A stretch of DNA of 64,000 nucleotides from Flavobacterium sp. W4I14 (GCA_030817875.1 JAUSZU010000001.1:4650001-4714000), one strand, 5' to 3'. Shown: positions 1 to 9,123, counted from the first letter of the stretch. The notes: generated by a model from the letters alone, not told the origin. Translations and numbers: made by a program.

Positions 1-76
1 GTTTATGCTGTTTTTAAATTAAAAAATTTATTTTAGTCCAACTATTTAAATTAATCACCTTTAAAAACAGTAAATT

Positions 77-565
77 ATGAATGAGTATGAATCAAGCGGA
101 ATAGCCGCGGGTATTGGTCTGGTAGGCGGAATTATTTACCTGGCGATAATTGTTTTGTTAATTGTCGGCATGTGGAAAGTATTCGAAAAAGCAGGCAAAC
201 CAGGCTGGGCCGCAATTATTCCTATCTACAATTTGATCATTTTATTAGAGATCGTTGGCAAGCCAATGATCTGGATTTTATGGCTAATTATACCTTGCGT
301 AAACATTGTATTTGCCATTTGGCTTTACAATTTAGTAAGTAAAAGCTTTGGTAAATCAGAAGGTTTTACTGTCGGTTTAGTTATCTTTCCATACATTTTC
401 TGGCCAATTTTAGGTTTTGGCGATGCTAAATATTTAGGTCCGTCGGCAGCAGAAGCACAAAATGGCGGTTTTGGCAATAACCCATTCAACAATCCAAATA
501 ATCCATTTAACAAACCTTTCGGTAATCAAGACACTCCAAACGATACTCCTCCACCGGTAGTTTAA
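77..565 (+). CDS. DUF5684-type small membrane protein
   Basis: A 162-residue integral membrane protein of unknown function. The N-terminal third is a glycine-rich hydrophobic segment (about residues 9-32), followed by the motif KAGKPGWAAIIPIYN (about 38-53), which is the hallmark of the DUF5684 family, and two further membrane segments (about 60-85 and 97-115). The tail (about 130-162) is soluble and made of Asn/Pro/Phe repeats such as NNPFNNPNNPFN, likely disordered and surface exposed. It lies 7 bp before the DUF2752 gene on the same strand, so the two are probably co-transcribed. The family assignment rests on the motif; the function is unknown. Confidence 0.8.
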   Translation: MNEYESSGIAAGIGLVGGIIYLAIIVLLIVGMWKVFEKAGKPGWAAIIPIYNLIILLEIVGKPMIWILWLIIPCVNIVFAIWLYNLVSKSFGKSEGFTVGLVIFPYIFWPILGFGDAKYLGPSAAEAQNGGFGNNPFNNPNNPFNKPFGNQDTPNDTPPPVV

Positions 566-572
566 TTCAAGG

Positions 573-896
573 ATGTTTATCATATTTATATTTTGCAGCT
601 TAATCAACTTTGTTGATTGGCTGCAAAATCATTTAATCCCCTGCCCATTTAAAGCTTTAACCGGAATCGATTGTCCAGGTTGTGGCTTCCAAAGATCTTT
701 TATCGCGCTTGTTCAAGGCGATTTATCAAAAAGCTGGTCGCTTTATCCACCCACTATCCCCTTGTTGTTTTTATTTATTTCAGCTGGCCTATTGTATAAA
801 TTCCAGATCAAACAACGCCCTTTTATTTTTAGAGTATTGATTATCGTAATCGGTAATTTTGTAATGATCAGCTATGTACACAAAATGTTTTTTTAG
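573..896 (+). CDS. DUF2752 family membrane protein
   Basis: A 107-residue membrane protein. The N-terminal half carries the DUF2752 signature CPFKALTGIDCPGCGFQRS (about residues 24-42), with the conserved cysteines and the PGCG turn. It is followed by a segment WSLYPPTIPLLFLF that starts the first long membrane helix and a second helix at the C-terminus. The family is widespread in Bacteroidota and Actinobacteria, without an established role. Its stop codon directly abuts the stop codon of the convergent RDD gene (TAG then CTA at 894-899), so there is no intergenic base between them. Confidence 0.85.
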   Translation: MFIIFIFCSLINFVDWLQNHLIPCPFKALTGIDCPGCGFQRSFIALVQGDLSKSWSLYPPTIPLLFLFISAGLLYKFQIKQRPFIFRVLIIVIGNFVMISYVHKMFF

Positions 897-1646
897 CTAA
901 ACACTCATATTGGCAGTAAGGTGATTATAATCTTTTAATACCGTCTCTAAAAACTGTAACTCGTTCATTCCACCCGGAATGGTTACAAAAATATGTTCTT
1001 TGGTTTTGGCTGCCATAGCATAAATTAAATCGGCATTCCCGGTTTGATAATAGCCGGTTAACACTTCATGAATTAGTTCTATATCTCTATCGTTTAAATG
1101 CAGCACTTCCTTAAACTGCGGTTCATATTCTTCAGGTAAATTAAAACTGAAGGCCACATTAGAAAATTCAGTTCTTGGTTTAGTTTTAATCAGCGTTGTT
1201 TTAGCCAGTATATCGCCCAACCGCTGATGATTTTTAGTTACCGCTACTGAAACCAGCGCAACAACGCCCCAGCCAAAGGGGAAGCCGAAATCAATCATCC
1301 GAAATAACCACCTAAAGATATACTGCCCCATGGTTGGCTGTGTGCCATCGATGCTAATTACCTTTATCTTTAACACCTTCTTTCCCAAAGTCTGGCCATC
1401 CATAGTAATTTCGCAAACCAGGTCATAGAAAGCAAAAATTGCCAGAAAAATAAAAAAAACAACCATCGCTGCACTTCCTGACATCGCCATTTGTGCAGCG
1501 CCCATTACCACCAGCGTAATTATAGCGAGAATTACAAATCCAGCCAGATCAATACACCTGGCGGCTATGCGCTCACCTAGGCCGGCAATTTCGTAATCGA
1601 TATCAATATTTTGAGCAGTGCTAATTCTGATGCTATCCATATTCAA
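897..1646 (-). CDS. RDD family membrane protein
   Basis: A 249-residue protein with an RDD domain in its first about 155 residues: the opening arginine-aspartate motif (ARCIDLAG, about 29-36), two or three membrane helices, the conserved TLGKKVLKIKV block and the closing HQRLGDILAKT block. The remaining about 95 residues are soluble and not recognised. RDD proteins are poorly characterised; some have been proposed to affect ion or small-molecule transport. It is divergently oriented to the SpoIIM/DUF4129/DUF4350/MoxR/DUF58 operon starting at 1840, and RDD and SpoIIM proteins often neighbour each other in bacterial genomes, so I place it in the same functional unit. Confidence 0.88.
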   Translation of the reverse strand: MNMDSIRISTAQNIDIDYEIAGLGERIAARCIDLAGFVILAIITLVVMGAAQMAMSGSAAMVVFFIFLAIFAFYDLVCEITMDGQTLGKKVLKIKVISIDGTQPTMGQYIFRWLFRMIDFGFPFGWGVVALVSVAVTKNHQRLGDILAKTTLIKTKPRTEFSNVAFSFNLPEEYEPQFKEVLHLNDRDIELIHEVLTGYYQTGNADLIYAMAAKTKEHIFVTIPGGMNELQFLETVLKDYNHLTANMSV

Positions 1647-1839
1647 ACATAATTTTTTTTTAAAGATAATAGCTATATATCGATCGCTAATTTTTTTAAA
1701 CTAAAGTTTTCTTATATTTTTAGTTTAAAATGTCCATCTATGTATAATTGTTCAGATTGGTTAAGCGATTTGAAAATAATGTTGGTTCATTTCCATAAAA
1801 AATTAGCTATTTTAACCCGAGATTTGGTAAGGCCTTTAC

Positions 1840-2793
1840 ATGAGAGAAGCATTATTTGTTAAACAGAATTCGAAGAAGTGGCAACATTATGATTCCATGC
1901 AACAGGCAAATCCAGATGAAGTGGCCAATCAGTTTATTGAAATCACTAACGATTTGGCTTACTCAAAAACATTTTATCCAAATTCGAAAACAACAGCTTA
2001 TCTCAATGGCTTAGCCTCTAAATTACATCAATCCGTCTACAAAAACAAAAAGGAAAAATCGAACCGCTTTGTCCATTTCTGGAAAACAGAACTCCCCTTA
2101 ATATTCTTGCAACACAGAAAACAGGTGCTTTATGCCTTGGCATTTTTCCTGGTTTCATGTGCCATTGGGGCTTTATCGGCAAAATATGATGATACCTTTG
2201 TCCGGTTGATTATGGGCGATGGTTATGTAAACATGACAAATGAAAACATTGCCAAAGGTGATCCGTTTGGGGTTTATAAACAAAGTAATGAGTTTATGAT
2301 GTTTATGCAGATTGGGGTTAATAATATTTATGTTGCGCTATATACCTTTGTTTTGGGTATTATATTTTCATTTGGTTCTATTGTTTCGCTATTTAGAAAT
2401 GGCGTAATGCTCGGCTCATTCCAGTATTTCTTTTTTAGTAAGGGATTAGGCTTCCAATCGGTTCTGGTTATCTGGATTCACGGCACATTAGAAATATCGG
2501 CAATTGTTTTGGCAGGTGCGGCTGGTTTAATTTTAGGAAATAGTCTTTTATTCCCCAAAACCTATACCCGCATGGCTTCAGTTTTAAAAGGGGCCAAAGA
2601 TGGATTAAAAATTGTAATTGGCCTGATACCAATTTTTATCGTTGCAGCATTTTTTGAGAGTTTTGTTACCCGACATACTGAAATGCCTTTATGGTTAAGT
2701 ATATTTATATTATTCTCTTCTGCAGCTTTCATTGTTTGGTACGTATTTATATACCCCTCAAAAATCTACAATAAACAAGCAACACTAAATTAA
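1840..2793 (+). CDS. SpoIIM / DUF95 family membrane protein
   Basis: A 317-residue protein of the stage II sporulation protein M superfamily. About 95 N-terminal cytosolic residues precede a set of about five membrane helices. The diagnostic stretch is IWIHGTLEISAIVLAGAAG (about residues 211-229), the conserved HGxxE motif of SpoIIM/DUF95. The organism type does not sporulate; in non-sporulating bacteria this family sits beside MoxR, DUF58 and RDD genes, as here. It is the first gene of a six-gene operon: the next ORF begins 2 bp after its stop. The upstream gap (1647-1839) is AT-rich; I did not find a convincing promoter motif in it. Confidence 0.85.
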   Translation: MREALFVKQNSKKWQHYDSMQQANPDEVANQFIEITNDLAYSKTFYPNSKTTAYLNGLASKLHQSVYKNKKEKSNRFVHFWKTELPLIFLQHRKQVLYALAFFLVSCAIGALSAKYDDTFVRLIMGDGYVNMTNENIAKGDPFGVYKQSNEFMMFMQIGVNNIYVALYTFVLGIIFSFGSIVSLFRNGVMLGSFQYFFFSKGLGFQSVLVIWIHGTLEISAIVLAGAAGLILGNSLLFPKTYTRMASVLKGAKDGLKIVIGLIPIFIVAAFFESFVTRHTEMPLWLSIFILFSSAAFIVWYVFIYPSKIYNKQATLN

Positions 2794-2794
2794 C

Positions 2795-3679
2795 ATGCTA
2801 GGGAAAATTGAATTTAAGAAAAGAAGAGATTTCGGGCAGGTGATTAACGACACCTTTACCTTCATGCGTCAAAATTTTAAGCCCCTCATTAAAATATACT
2901 TCACATTTTGTGGTCTATTTGTATTGGCTAGTATGTTAACCATGTTATTGCAACAATACAAAATGGTTAACATCATCAATACCATCGGCAATGGAAGAAA
3001 TACCAAAGGCTTAGGTTTTTCTGCTTTATATGGGTTAGAGTATTTTTTATCTATTTTATTCTCTTTAGCAACATATGCCAGTATGAGTGTCGCCATACTT
3101 TCTTATATCGCTATATACGTACAGAAAGGGAACCAAACACCAACCACCGATGAGGTTTGGGGATATTTTAAGTATTACTTCTTCAGGCTTTTTGGCAGTT
3201 CTATCCTATTAATTATCCTGGTATTTATTGCCTTTATGTTTTGCCTTGTACCTGGCTTCTGGCTGTTCCCGTATGTGGCCATGGTGTTCCCGATAATGGT
3301 AATCGAAAATGGTTCATTAGGTTATTCATTTAACAGGAGTTTCAAAATTATTAAAGATAATTTCTGGATTACTTTCGGTACGCTGATCGTAGTATGGATT
3401 ATTGTGTATGCCTGTATGAGCATGATTGTTTTACCTACAAGTTTATTTAATATGATTGGTATGTTTACGCATAAAACGCCGCACATGTCATTAACACTTA
3501 CCATGATTACAACAGTTTTGCAGTCATTATGCCAGGTATTTACCATCATACCCATCATTACCATTTCCTTGGCCTATTTCAGTTTGGTTGAACAAAAAGA
3601 AAGCACTGGCTTAATGGAAAGGATTTCTAATTTTGGCAATACCGAAAAACCTATAGATACCAGACCTGAAGAATATTAA
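2795..3679 (+). CDS. Multi-pass membrane protein of the SpoIIM-MoxR operon
   Basis: A 294-residue hydrophobic protein with about six membrane helices. The N-terminus reads RRDFGQVINDTFTFMRQNFKP, an amphipathic stretch seen in the DUF975 / glycerophosphodiester-phosphodiesterase membrane-domain group, and the middle contains the helix-loop FCLVPGFWLFPYVAMVFPI (about 149-167), a shape also typical of that group. No catalytic residues are visible. The gene starts 2 bp after the SpoIIM gene and ends 3 bp before the DUF4129 gene, so translation is probably coupled. I infer a membrane scaffold role from the context only. Confidence 0.7.
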   Translation: MLGKIEFKKRRDFGQVINDTFTFMRQNFKPLIKIYFTFCGLFVLASMLTMLLQQYKMVNIINTIGNGRNTKGLGFSALYGLEYFLSILFSLATYASMSVAILSYIAIYVQKGNQTPTTDEVWGYFKYYFFRLFGSSILLIILVFIAFMFCLVPGFWLFPYVAMVFPIMVIENGSLGYSFNRSFKIIKDNFWITFGTLIVVWIIVYACMSMIVLPTSLFNMIGMFTHKTPHMSLTLTMITTVLQSLCQVFTIIPIITISLAYFSLVEQKESTGLMERISNFGNTEKPIDTRPEEY

Positions 3680-3681
3680 AA

Positions 3682-4410
3682 ATGCAGCGTGCACTCTTCC
3701 GATATCTTCTTGTTTCTCTTTTGTTTTTTATTCCGGTAATCAACAAAGCGCAGATGGCTAAACCTAAGCCTGTAACTGCTATAATTAAAACAGACAGCAG
3801 TAAGGTTGTGGCCTCAAAATTTGATAAAGAAGCCATAAGCAATTATAAAGAACAAAAAGAGTTTCAATACGACGAAATAGGTCAACAACAATTATCGTTA
3901 TGGGACAAATTTTGGTTATGGTTTTGGGATGTAATCGGCGAGCTGTTTCAGGGAGCAGCTTCCAACATTTTTTCAAGGTATATTTTTATCGGACTTGGTG
4001 TAGCGCTGATCATATTTATCGTGGTTAAAGTTATTGGCGCTGAAAAAATCTTCACTAAAAAATCGAAAGAAACAATCCTTCCATACGATGTAATTACCGA
4101 AAACATCCATGAGATAGATTATGAACAGGAATTACAAAGATTAGTTGCCGAAAGAAAATTCCGTTTGGCAGTTAGGCTTTTGTATTTGAGGGCACTAAAA
4201 AAATTGAGCGATGCCGAAATTATCCAATGGCAGCCCGATAAAACCAACTATAATTATTTAATGGAAATCAGTAAGCCAGAGCTGAGAAACGATTTTAGCC
4301 AGCTTACCCTACAGTTCGATTATATCTGGTATGGCGATTTCCCTATCGATGAAGTGAAATTCGACCCTATTAAGCAATCGTTTAACCAGTTTAACAACCA
4401 GATTAAATGA
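3682..4410 (+). CDS. DUF4129 domain protein, signal peptide and one membrane helix
   Basis: A 242-residue protein. It has an N-terminal signal sequence (about 1-24, cleavage near INKAQ), a periplasmic segment of about 65 residues, one membrane helix (about 97-113) and a C-terminal cytosolic DUF4129 domain (about 140-242), marked by LVAERKFRLAVRLLYLRAL and the terminal LQFDYIWYGDFP block. DUF4129 is found fused or next to transglutaminase and DUF58/MoxR genes. The stop codon overlaps the start of the DUF4350 gene (ATGA, 4407-4410), which indicates translational coupling. The function is unknown. Confidence 0.82.
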   Translation: MQRALFRYLLVSLLFFIPVINKAQMAKPKPVTAIIKTDSSKVVASKFDKEAISNYKEQKEFQYDEIGQQQLSLWDKFWLWFWDVIGELFQGAASNIFSRYIFIGLGVALIIFIVVKVIGAEKIFTKKSKETILPYDVITENIHEIDYEQELQRLVAERKFRLAVRLLYLRALKKLSDAEIIQWQPDKTNYNYLMEISKPELRNDFSQLTLQFDYIWYGDFPIDEVKFDPIKQSFNQFNNQIK

Positions 4411-5597
4411 AGGGCTACAAATTATATCTGATTATCGGTTCCATTCTAATTTTGGGTTACTTAATTGCGCAGTATAATAAGCCTACCCCAACAAACTGGG
4501 CGCCAACATATGCTATTAAAGATAAAATCCCTTACGGAACATATATATTATACAATAGAATAAAAGATATTCTGCCATCGGCAGGTATTCAACAGTCGAA
4601 AACTGCTGTTTACACTACGCTAAAATCTAAAAAATTCAATAAAACCGCTTATATAATCGTTGCGCAAAAGACAGACATTAGCAAAACTGATCTTGAACAG
4701 CTGATAAAATATATGCAAGCAGGTAATGATGTATTTATAGCCACTTATGATTTAGGAAAAATAAGGAAGGAACTTAAAGTGCAAACTTCTACCGCAATGT
4801 CTCCCGAGGGAAGTACCTTAAATTTCACCAATCCAGAATTAAAAACTGATGCAAACTATGGTTTTGAAAGAGGCATTGGCAGCCAGTATTTTAGTAAGGT
4901 TGACACGAGTAAAACTACAATACTTGGAGTAAATGCCAATAACAGACCCAATTTTATCCGCTATAACTATGGAAAAGGCAATCTTTACCTGATTGCCGAA
5001 CCAGGTTTTTACACTAATTTTAATCTACTGGATAAATATGGTGCAGAATATGCCGCTAAAACCTTGAGTTATTTACATGGAAATAAGCAGCTCATTTTCG
5101 ATGAATATTTTTCTGCGCAAAAAAACACCGCTACCGATATGCTCAGGGTATTCTTTAAACATCCTGAACTGGAGTTTGCATACTATTTGGCAATATTTAG
5201 TTTGATAATTTTTGTCTTATACGACATTAAGCGCAGGCAAAGAATTATTCCAATCGCTGATCCGCTTACTAATTCTTCGTTGGCCTTTGTTAATGTGGTG
5301 GGCAGTGTTTATTACCACGAGCGGAACAACCTCGATATAGCCTTAAAAAAGATCAATTACTTTATGGAGTACTTAAGAACCAGGTATTATATTAAGACCA
5401 ACGATATCGACAGCAAATTTGCTCAGGTGCTAATAGAGAAAACAGGCATTAACGAAGCGCTGGCCAAAACCCTGACGAAACATTTTATCCAAACGCCAAC
5501 AATGGGCGATTTAAGCGATACCCAACTGATTAATTTAAACGAAAGCATAGAACAGTTTTATAAAAATACGCAAAGCAATGGAACAAGAACAGTTTAA
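4407..5597 (+). CDS. DUF4350 domain membrane-anchored protein
   Basis: A 396-residue protein with an N-terminal membrane helix (about 7-23), an extracytoplasmic DUF4350 domain (about 35-250) and a second helix near 255-272, followed by a cytosolic helical tail. The DUF4350 signature is the opening NWAPTYAIKDKIPYGTYIL, predicted to form a glutamine-amidotransferase-like fold, with NNRPNFIRYNYGKGNLYLIA before the second helix. It overlaps the preceding gene by 4 bp and the following MoxR gene by 20 bp, so the three are tightly coupled. The ligand is unknown. Confidence 0.82.
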   Translation: MKGYKLYLIIGSILILGYLIAQYNKPTPTNWAPTYAIKDKIPYGTYILYNRIKDILPSAGIQQSKTAVYTTLKSKKFNKTAYIIVAQKTDISKTDLEQLIKYMQAGNDVFIATYDLGKIRKELKVQTSTAMSPEGSTLNFTNPELKTDANYGFERGIGSQYFSKVDTSKTTILGVNANNRPNFIRYNYGKGNLYLIAEPGFYTNFNLLDKYGAEYAAKTLSYLHGNKQLIFDEYFSAQKNTATDMLRVFFKHPELEFAYYLAIFSLIIFVLYDIKRRQRIIPIADPLTNSSLAFVNVVGSVYYHERNNLDIALKKINYFMEYLRTRYYIKTNDIDSKFAQVLIEKTGINEALAKTLTKHFIQTPTMGDLSDTQLINLNESIEQFYKNTQSNGTRTV

Positions 5598-6555
5598 CCC
5601 ACGTACCGATTTAAGCGCCTTAAATGAAGCTGTAAATCAAATTAGAAATGTACTTGGAAATATCATTATCGGCCAAAAACAGGTTATTGATTTCTTAATT
5701 GTTGGTTTGCTTGCCGACGGGCATATCTTAATTGAGGGCGTACCTGGAGTAGCCAAAACGCTGAGCGCAAAGTTGCTCGCAAAATCTATTGATGCACAAT
5801 TTTCGAGGGTTCAATTTACCCCCGATTTGATGCCGTCTGATGTTTTAGGAACCCCGGTTTTTAATACCAAAACAGGAGATTTCGAATTTAGGAAAGGCCC
5901 TATTTTTGGCAATATTATTCTGGTTGATGAAATAAACCGTGCACCGGCAAAAACCCAATCGGCCTTGTTCGAGGTAATGGAAGAGCGCCAGGTAACCATA
6001 GATGGCCATACCTATATCATGGATGAGCCTTTTATGGTATTGGCCACACAGAACCCGATTGAGCAGGAAGGAACATATCGCTTACCTGAAGCACAATTGG
6101 ATAGGTTTTTATTCAAAATAGAGGTTAAATACCCTTCGCTAAAGGAAGAAACTGCCATTTTAATGGCTCAGCACACTTTAGTTAATAAAACATTATTAAA
6201 CGAAATAAAACCAGTATTGTCGGTTAAACAGATACAAGAGGCGAGAGCGATCATCCGTAATCTCTTTGTAGAACCAAAATTACTGGAGTTTATCGCCAAA
6301 ATCGTAAATGAAACCCGCAACAATTCGTCACTTTATCTGGGCGCTTCACCAAGGGCATCTTTAGCAATTGTACACAGTGCAAAAGCTTTCGCAGCTATTC
6401 AGAACCGCGATTTTGTAACACCTGAAGATATTATTGCCGTTGCGGGCCCTGTATTGGCGCACAGGATTTTGTTATCACCTGAAAAAGAAATGGAAGGATT
6501 AACTACAAGCGACATTGTTAACCAGATTATTAAAAAAATCGAAGTACCAAGATAA
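5578..6555 (+). CDS. MoxR family AAA+ ATPase
   Basis: A 325-residue MoxR-type AAA+ ATPase, a full-length member of the family. The Walker A is GVPGVAKT (about 60-67), Walker B is IILVDEINRAP (about 113-123), sensor 1 is ATQNP (about 154-158) and the lid domain carries GASPRAS (about 255-261) with the sensor 2 arginine. MoxR ATPases act as chaperones that activate or assemble partner proteins, usually with a von Willebrand factor A protein. Here the partner candidates are DUF58 (81 bp downstream) and the upstream membrane proteins. It starts within the end of the DUF4350 gene. Confidence 0.93.
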   Translation: MEQEQFNPRTDLSALNEAVNQIRNVLGNIIIGQKQVIDFLIVGLLADGHILIEGVPGVAKTLSAKLLAKSIDAQFSRVQFTPDLMPSDVLGTPVFNTKTGDFEFRKGPIFGNIILVDEINRAPAKTQSALFEVMEERQVTIDGHTYIMDEPFMVLATQNPIEQEGTYRLPEAQLDRFLFKIEVKYPSLKEETAILMAQHTLVNKTLLNEIKPVLSVKQIQEARAIIRNLFVEPKLLEFIAKIVNETRNNSSLYLGASPRASLAIVHSAKAFAAIQNRDFVTPEDIIAVAGPVLAHRILLSPEKEMEGLTTSDIVNQIIKKIEVPR

Positions 6556-6595
6556 GTCCGAAGTCTTGAGTCAGGAGTCTGAAGTCGTATTTGCC
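6556..6595. repeat. AGTC-rich intergenic repeat
   Basis: The gap between the MoxR and DUF58 genes contains imperfect tandem copies of an AGTC-centred unit (GAAGTC, GAGTC, GGAGTC, GAAGTC). A similar but longer tract lies downstream of the DUF58 gene. Such GACTC/AGTC tracts recur between Bacteroidota genes; I see no promoter or hairpin in it. Confidence 0.5.
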
Positions 6596-6636
6596 GCACA
6601 GTTAACCAGTTTAAACAATTAACCGATTAAACAACA

Positions 6637-7983
6637 TTGAAAAAATTCTTTCAGCAATATTATAACAATCTATTCCTAAGCGATCGCTTATTTGCAGCTC
6701 TAGGCCTCTGCATTGTGCTTTTTTTGTTGAAGTTCTTTTTTGCCTGGCTGGGCGATATCCCTGAAATTGCCACTGGCGCCATATTTGTTTTATTTTTTAT
6801 CGATATTTTTATTCTATACCGAAATACCCAAGGAATTGATGCTAAAAGAATTACCTCGAAACGTTTGAGTAATGGCGATGAAAATCCAATACAAATCGAA
6901 ATCAGGAATAGTTATGGATTTGGGGTAAATGCCAGGGTGATTGATGAAGTACCTTTTCAGTTTCAACTTCGGGATAAAGATTTTAAACTTCACCTGAAAT
7001 CTGCTGAAGTAAAATCGATCCACTACAACCTGCGACCAACGAAACGTGGTGAATATGATTTTGGCTTTATTAGGGCGTACATCAGTTCACCTCTGGGTTT
7101 AATCAACCGCCGTTATAATTTTGATGGCGCCAAGATCCTGCCTGTTTTTCCTTCTTTTATTAATCTTGGTCAATATGAATTAATGGCCGCTTCACGCTAT
7201 CTTACAGAATTCGGGATTAAAAAGATCAGGAAGATTGGACAAAGCAGCGAATTTGACCAGATTAAAAATTATGTTGGTGGCGACGATATCCGAACCATTA
7301 ACTGGAAAGCTACAGCCAGAAAAGGTGGCTTAATGGTGAATACCTATACAGATGAAAAGTCGCAGAATATTTATTGCGTTATTGATAAATCGCGTGTAAT
7401 GCGCATGCCTTTTGAAGGATTAAGCCTACTCGACTACGCTATAAATGCAACCGTTGCACTTTCGAAAGTGGCCATGCTTAAAGAAGATAAAGCAGGTTTA
7501 ATTACGATATCTGAAAATATCGGTGCTGTTGTACCAGCAGATCGTAAAGCTTCTCAGCTTGGCAGCATCATGAATGTGCTTTACAAAGAAAAAACAAGAT
7601 ACCTGGAGAGTAATCTTGAGGCACTATACTCCGCGGTACGATCAGTAGTGAAACAAAGGGGTCTTTTGGTTTTCTTTACCAATTTCGAAAGTTTGTCTGC
7701 CCTGCAAAGACAGTTGCCTTATTTAAAAAGAATAGCCAAGTACCACTTATTGGTGGTTGTATTTTTCGAAAATACTGAACTAAAAGAATTAAGCACAGCA
7801 CCTGCAAAAGATGTAGAAGGCATTTACCATAAAACCATTGCCGAGAAATTTATCTACGAGAAAAAACTAATGGTTAAGGAACTCAACAAACACGGCATTT
7901 TAGCCATCCTTACCCCTCCCCAAAAACTTACAGTTAATGTAATTAACCAGTATTTGGCATTAAAGGCACAACAGCGGATTTAG
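6637..7983 (+). CDS. DUF58 domain protein, partner of MoxR
   Basis: A 448-residue protein. Two adjacent membrane helices lie at about 17-52, then comes a beta-rich linker, the DUF58 signature YVGGDDIRTINWKATARKGG (about 208-227) and a von Willebrand factor A-like C-terminal half beginning with YCVIDKSRVM. The start is TTG at 6637: no ATG lies nearby in frame and the first residues KKFFQQYYNNLFLSDRLF fit the usual N-terminus of Bacteroidota DUF58 proteins. It is the last gene of the operon and is the likely MoxR client. The AGTC-rich tracts on both sides make the intergenic sequence unusual. Confidence 0.85.
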   Translation: MKKFFQQYYNNLFLSDRLFAALGLCIVLFLLKFFFAWLGDIPEIATGAIFVLFFIDIFILYRNTQGIDAKRITSKRLSNGDENPIQIEIRNSYGFGVNARVIDEVPFQFQLRDKDFKLHLKSAEVKSIHYNLRPTKRGEYDFGFIRAYISSPLGLINRRYNFDGAKILPVFPSFINLGQYELMAASRYLTEFGIKKIRKIGQSSEFDQIKNYVGGDDIRTINWKATARKGGLMVNTYTDEKSQNIYCVIDKSRVMRMPFEGLSLLDYAINATVALSKVAMLKEDKAGLITISENIGAVVPADRKASQLGSIMNVLYKEKTRYLESNLEALYSAVRSVVKQRGLLVFFTNFESLSALQRQLPYLKRIAKYHLLVVVFFENTELKELSTAPAKDVEGIYHKTIAEKFIYEKKLMVKELNKHGILAILTPPQKLTVNVINQYLALKAQQRI

Positions 7984-8047
7984 TCATGGGTCCTTAGTCC
8001 AAAGTCCAAAGTCGGACTCATGACTGAAGACTATGGACTCATGACTA
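7984..8047. repeat. AGTC/GACT-rich intergenic repeat
   Basis: A tract of short direct and inverted units (TAGTCC, AAGTCC, AAGTCGGACT, CATGACT, GACTCATGACT) fills the space between the convergent DUF58 and nucleoid-protein genes. It can fold on itself around AGTCGGACT. It resembles the tract before the DUF58 gene. It may stop transcription from both sides, but no T-tract terminator is evident. Confidence 0.5.
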
Positions 8048-8051
8048 AAAC

Positions 8052-9110
8052 CTATTCCTCTTCCCTAAAATACACCTTGTAAAAGTTCATCGATTTATCA
8101 TCGTCGTAACCTTTTTCGATCATATCTTTATTGCCATGGATATAGATATGAAAGTTCTTATCCAGCTTTAATACGCTTTTATATGCACGGGCCTGTTTTT
8201 TAACGGCAGATTCAGCGATTTCAAAATTATCAGCAATCGGGCTTTCGTACTCTTGCTCGTAATTCTTCTTATAGTTTTTGAATGATTCAATCCCTTCGGC
8301 ATTACCAATTACCTCATTACCGAATTCCTCAATATCAAAGGTTTCTTTTTCTTTGAAATACTTCATCGAGCGGTTTAAGAGATCGATTTTATCCGCTTTG
8401 CTGATTTCGTAATCATCTTCAAGTTTCTGCGTAACGAAGTTTTTGTAAACCCCTAAAACATTATTGGTTTGGTTATAACTATCGTTCCTGATTTTCAGCT
8501 TCAAGAATTCATCTTTCCAGTAAACAGCAGAATCGTTGCTACTTTTCGATTGATCCAACACCACAACTTTGTAACCTTCTTCTTTATCAACGTTAAAAAT
8601 CAGGCAGCCTTTATCCAATTTATTAATGCTGATGGCTTCTTGCTCGTAACTTACATTAAAGCCATCCTGTTCAGGATAAACTTTTAGGTAAGTATCTTTT
8701 GTTTCAGATTTGAAAACGCCAACCACATCCAATTGCTCGCCTTCTATCTGCACCTTTTCAAAATAAGCGACATACAACTCGCCAGATTTAATTTTTGGGT
8801 GGTTGGCTACATCGTATAAATGTTTGGCCAGTTGTTGCGAATCTTCGTGAAAAAGTTCATTGTTCTCGAAAATTTCATGAACGAAATGGAATACTTCGTT
8901 CAACTCCAGGTTATCGTTAGGATGATAAAAACGGTAGACTTCATTTACTTTTTCGAAAGGTTTTAAGAAATACTGCATCAACAGGTTTCCCAACAATTCA
9001 TCATCAATTTTTAGAGGGGCATCAGATAATTTGTAATACTCTTCAAGCAATTTATTGCCTGTGTGGTGGATAGAAAGTTGCTTAAGTGAAGCCTCGAAAA
9101 ATGAAATCAT
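8052..9110 (-). CDS. Nucleoid-associated protein, NdpA/YejK family
   Basis: A 352-residue cytosolic protein matching the YejK/NdpA (37 kDa nucleoid-associated) family over its full length. Features seen are the N-terminal SFFEASLKQLSIHHTGNKLLEE, the central block YVAYFEKVQIEGEQLDVVGV (about 119-138), the repeated NKLDKGCLIFN strand and the C-terminal half with LDKNFHIYIHGNKDMIEKG. The Escherichia coli homologue binds DNA in the nucleoid; its exact role is unsettled. It stands alone. A TAnnTTTG motif 5 bp upstream of the ATG suggests a very short or absent leader. Confidence 0.85.
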   Translation of the reverse strand: MISFFEASLKQLSIHHTGNKLLEEYYKLSDAPLKIDDELLGNLLMQYFLKPFEKVNEVYRFYHPNDNLELNEVFHFVHEIFENNELFHEDSQQLAKHLYDVANHPKIKSGELYVAYFEKVQIEGEQLDVVGVFKSETKDTYLKVYPEQDGFNVSYEQEAISINKLDKGCLIFNVDKEEGYKVVVLDQSKSSNDSAVYWKDEFLKLKIRNDSYNQTNNVLGVYKNFVTQKLEDDYEISKADKIDLLNRSMKYFKEKETFDIEEFGNEVIGNAEGIESFKNYKKNYEQEYESPIADNFEIAESAVKKQARAYKSVLKLDKNFHIYIHGNKDMIEKGYDDDKSMNFYKVYFREEE

Positions 9111-9115
9111 GGGAG

Positions 9116-9123
9116 CAAAAATA
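9116..9123 (-). promoter_or_regulatory. Candidate -7 promoter motif for the nucleoid-protein gene
   Basis: Read on the minus strand this is TATTTTTG, an exact match to the Bacteroidota -7 consensus TAnnTTTG. Transcription would begin almost at the ATG at 9110, giving a leaderless or near-leaderless message. No clear -33 TTTG is seen at the usual distance. Confidence 0.45.
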
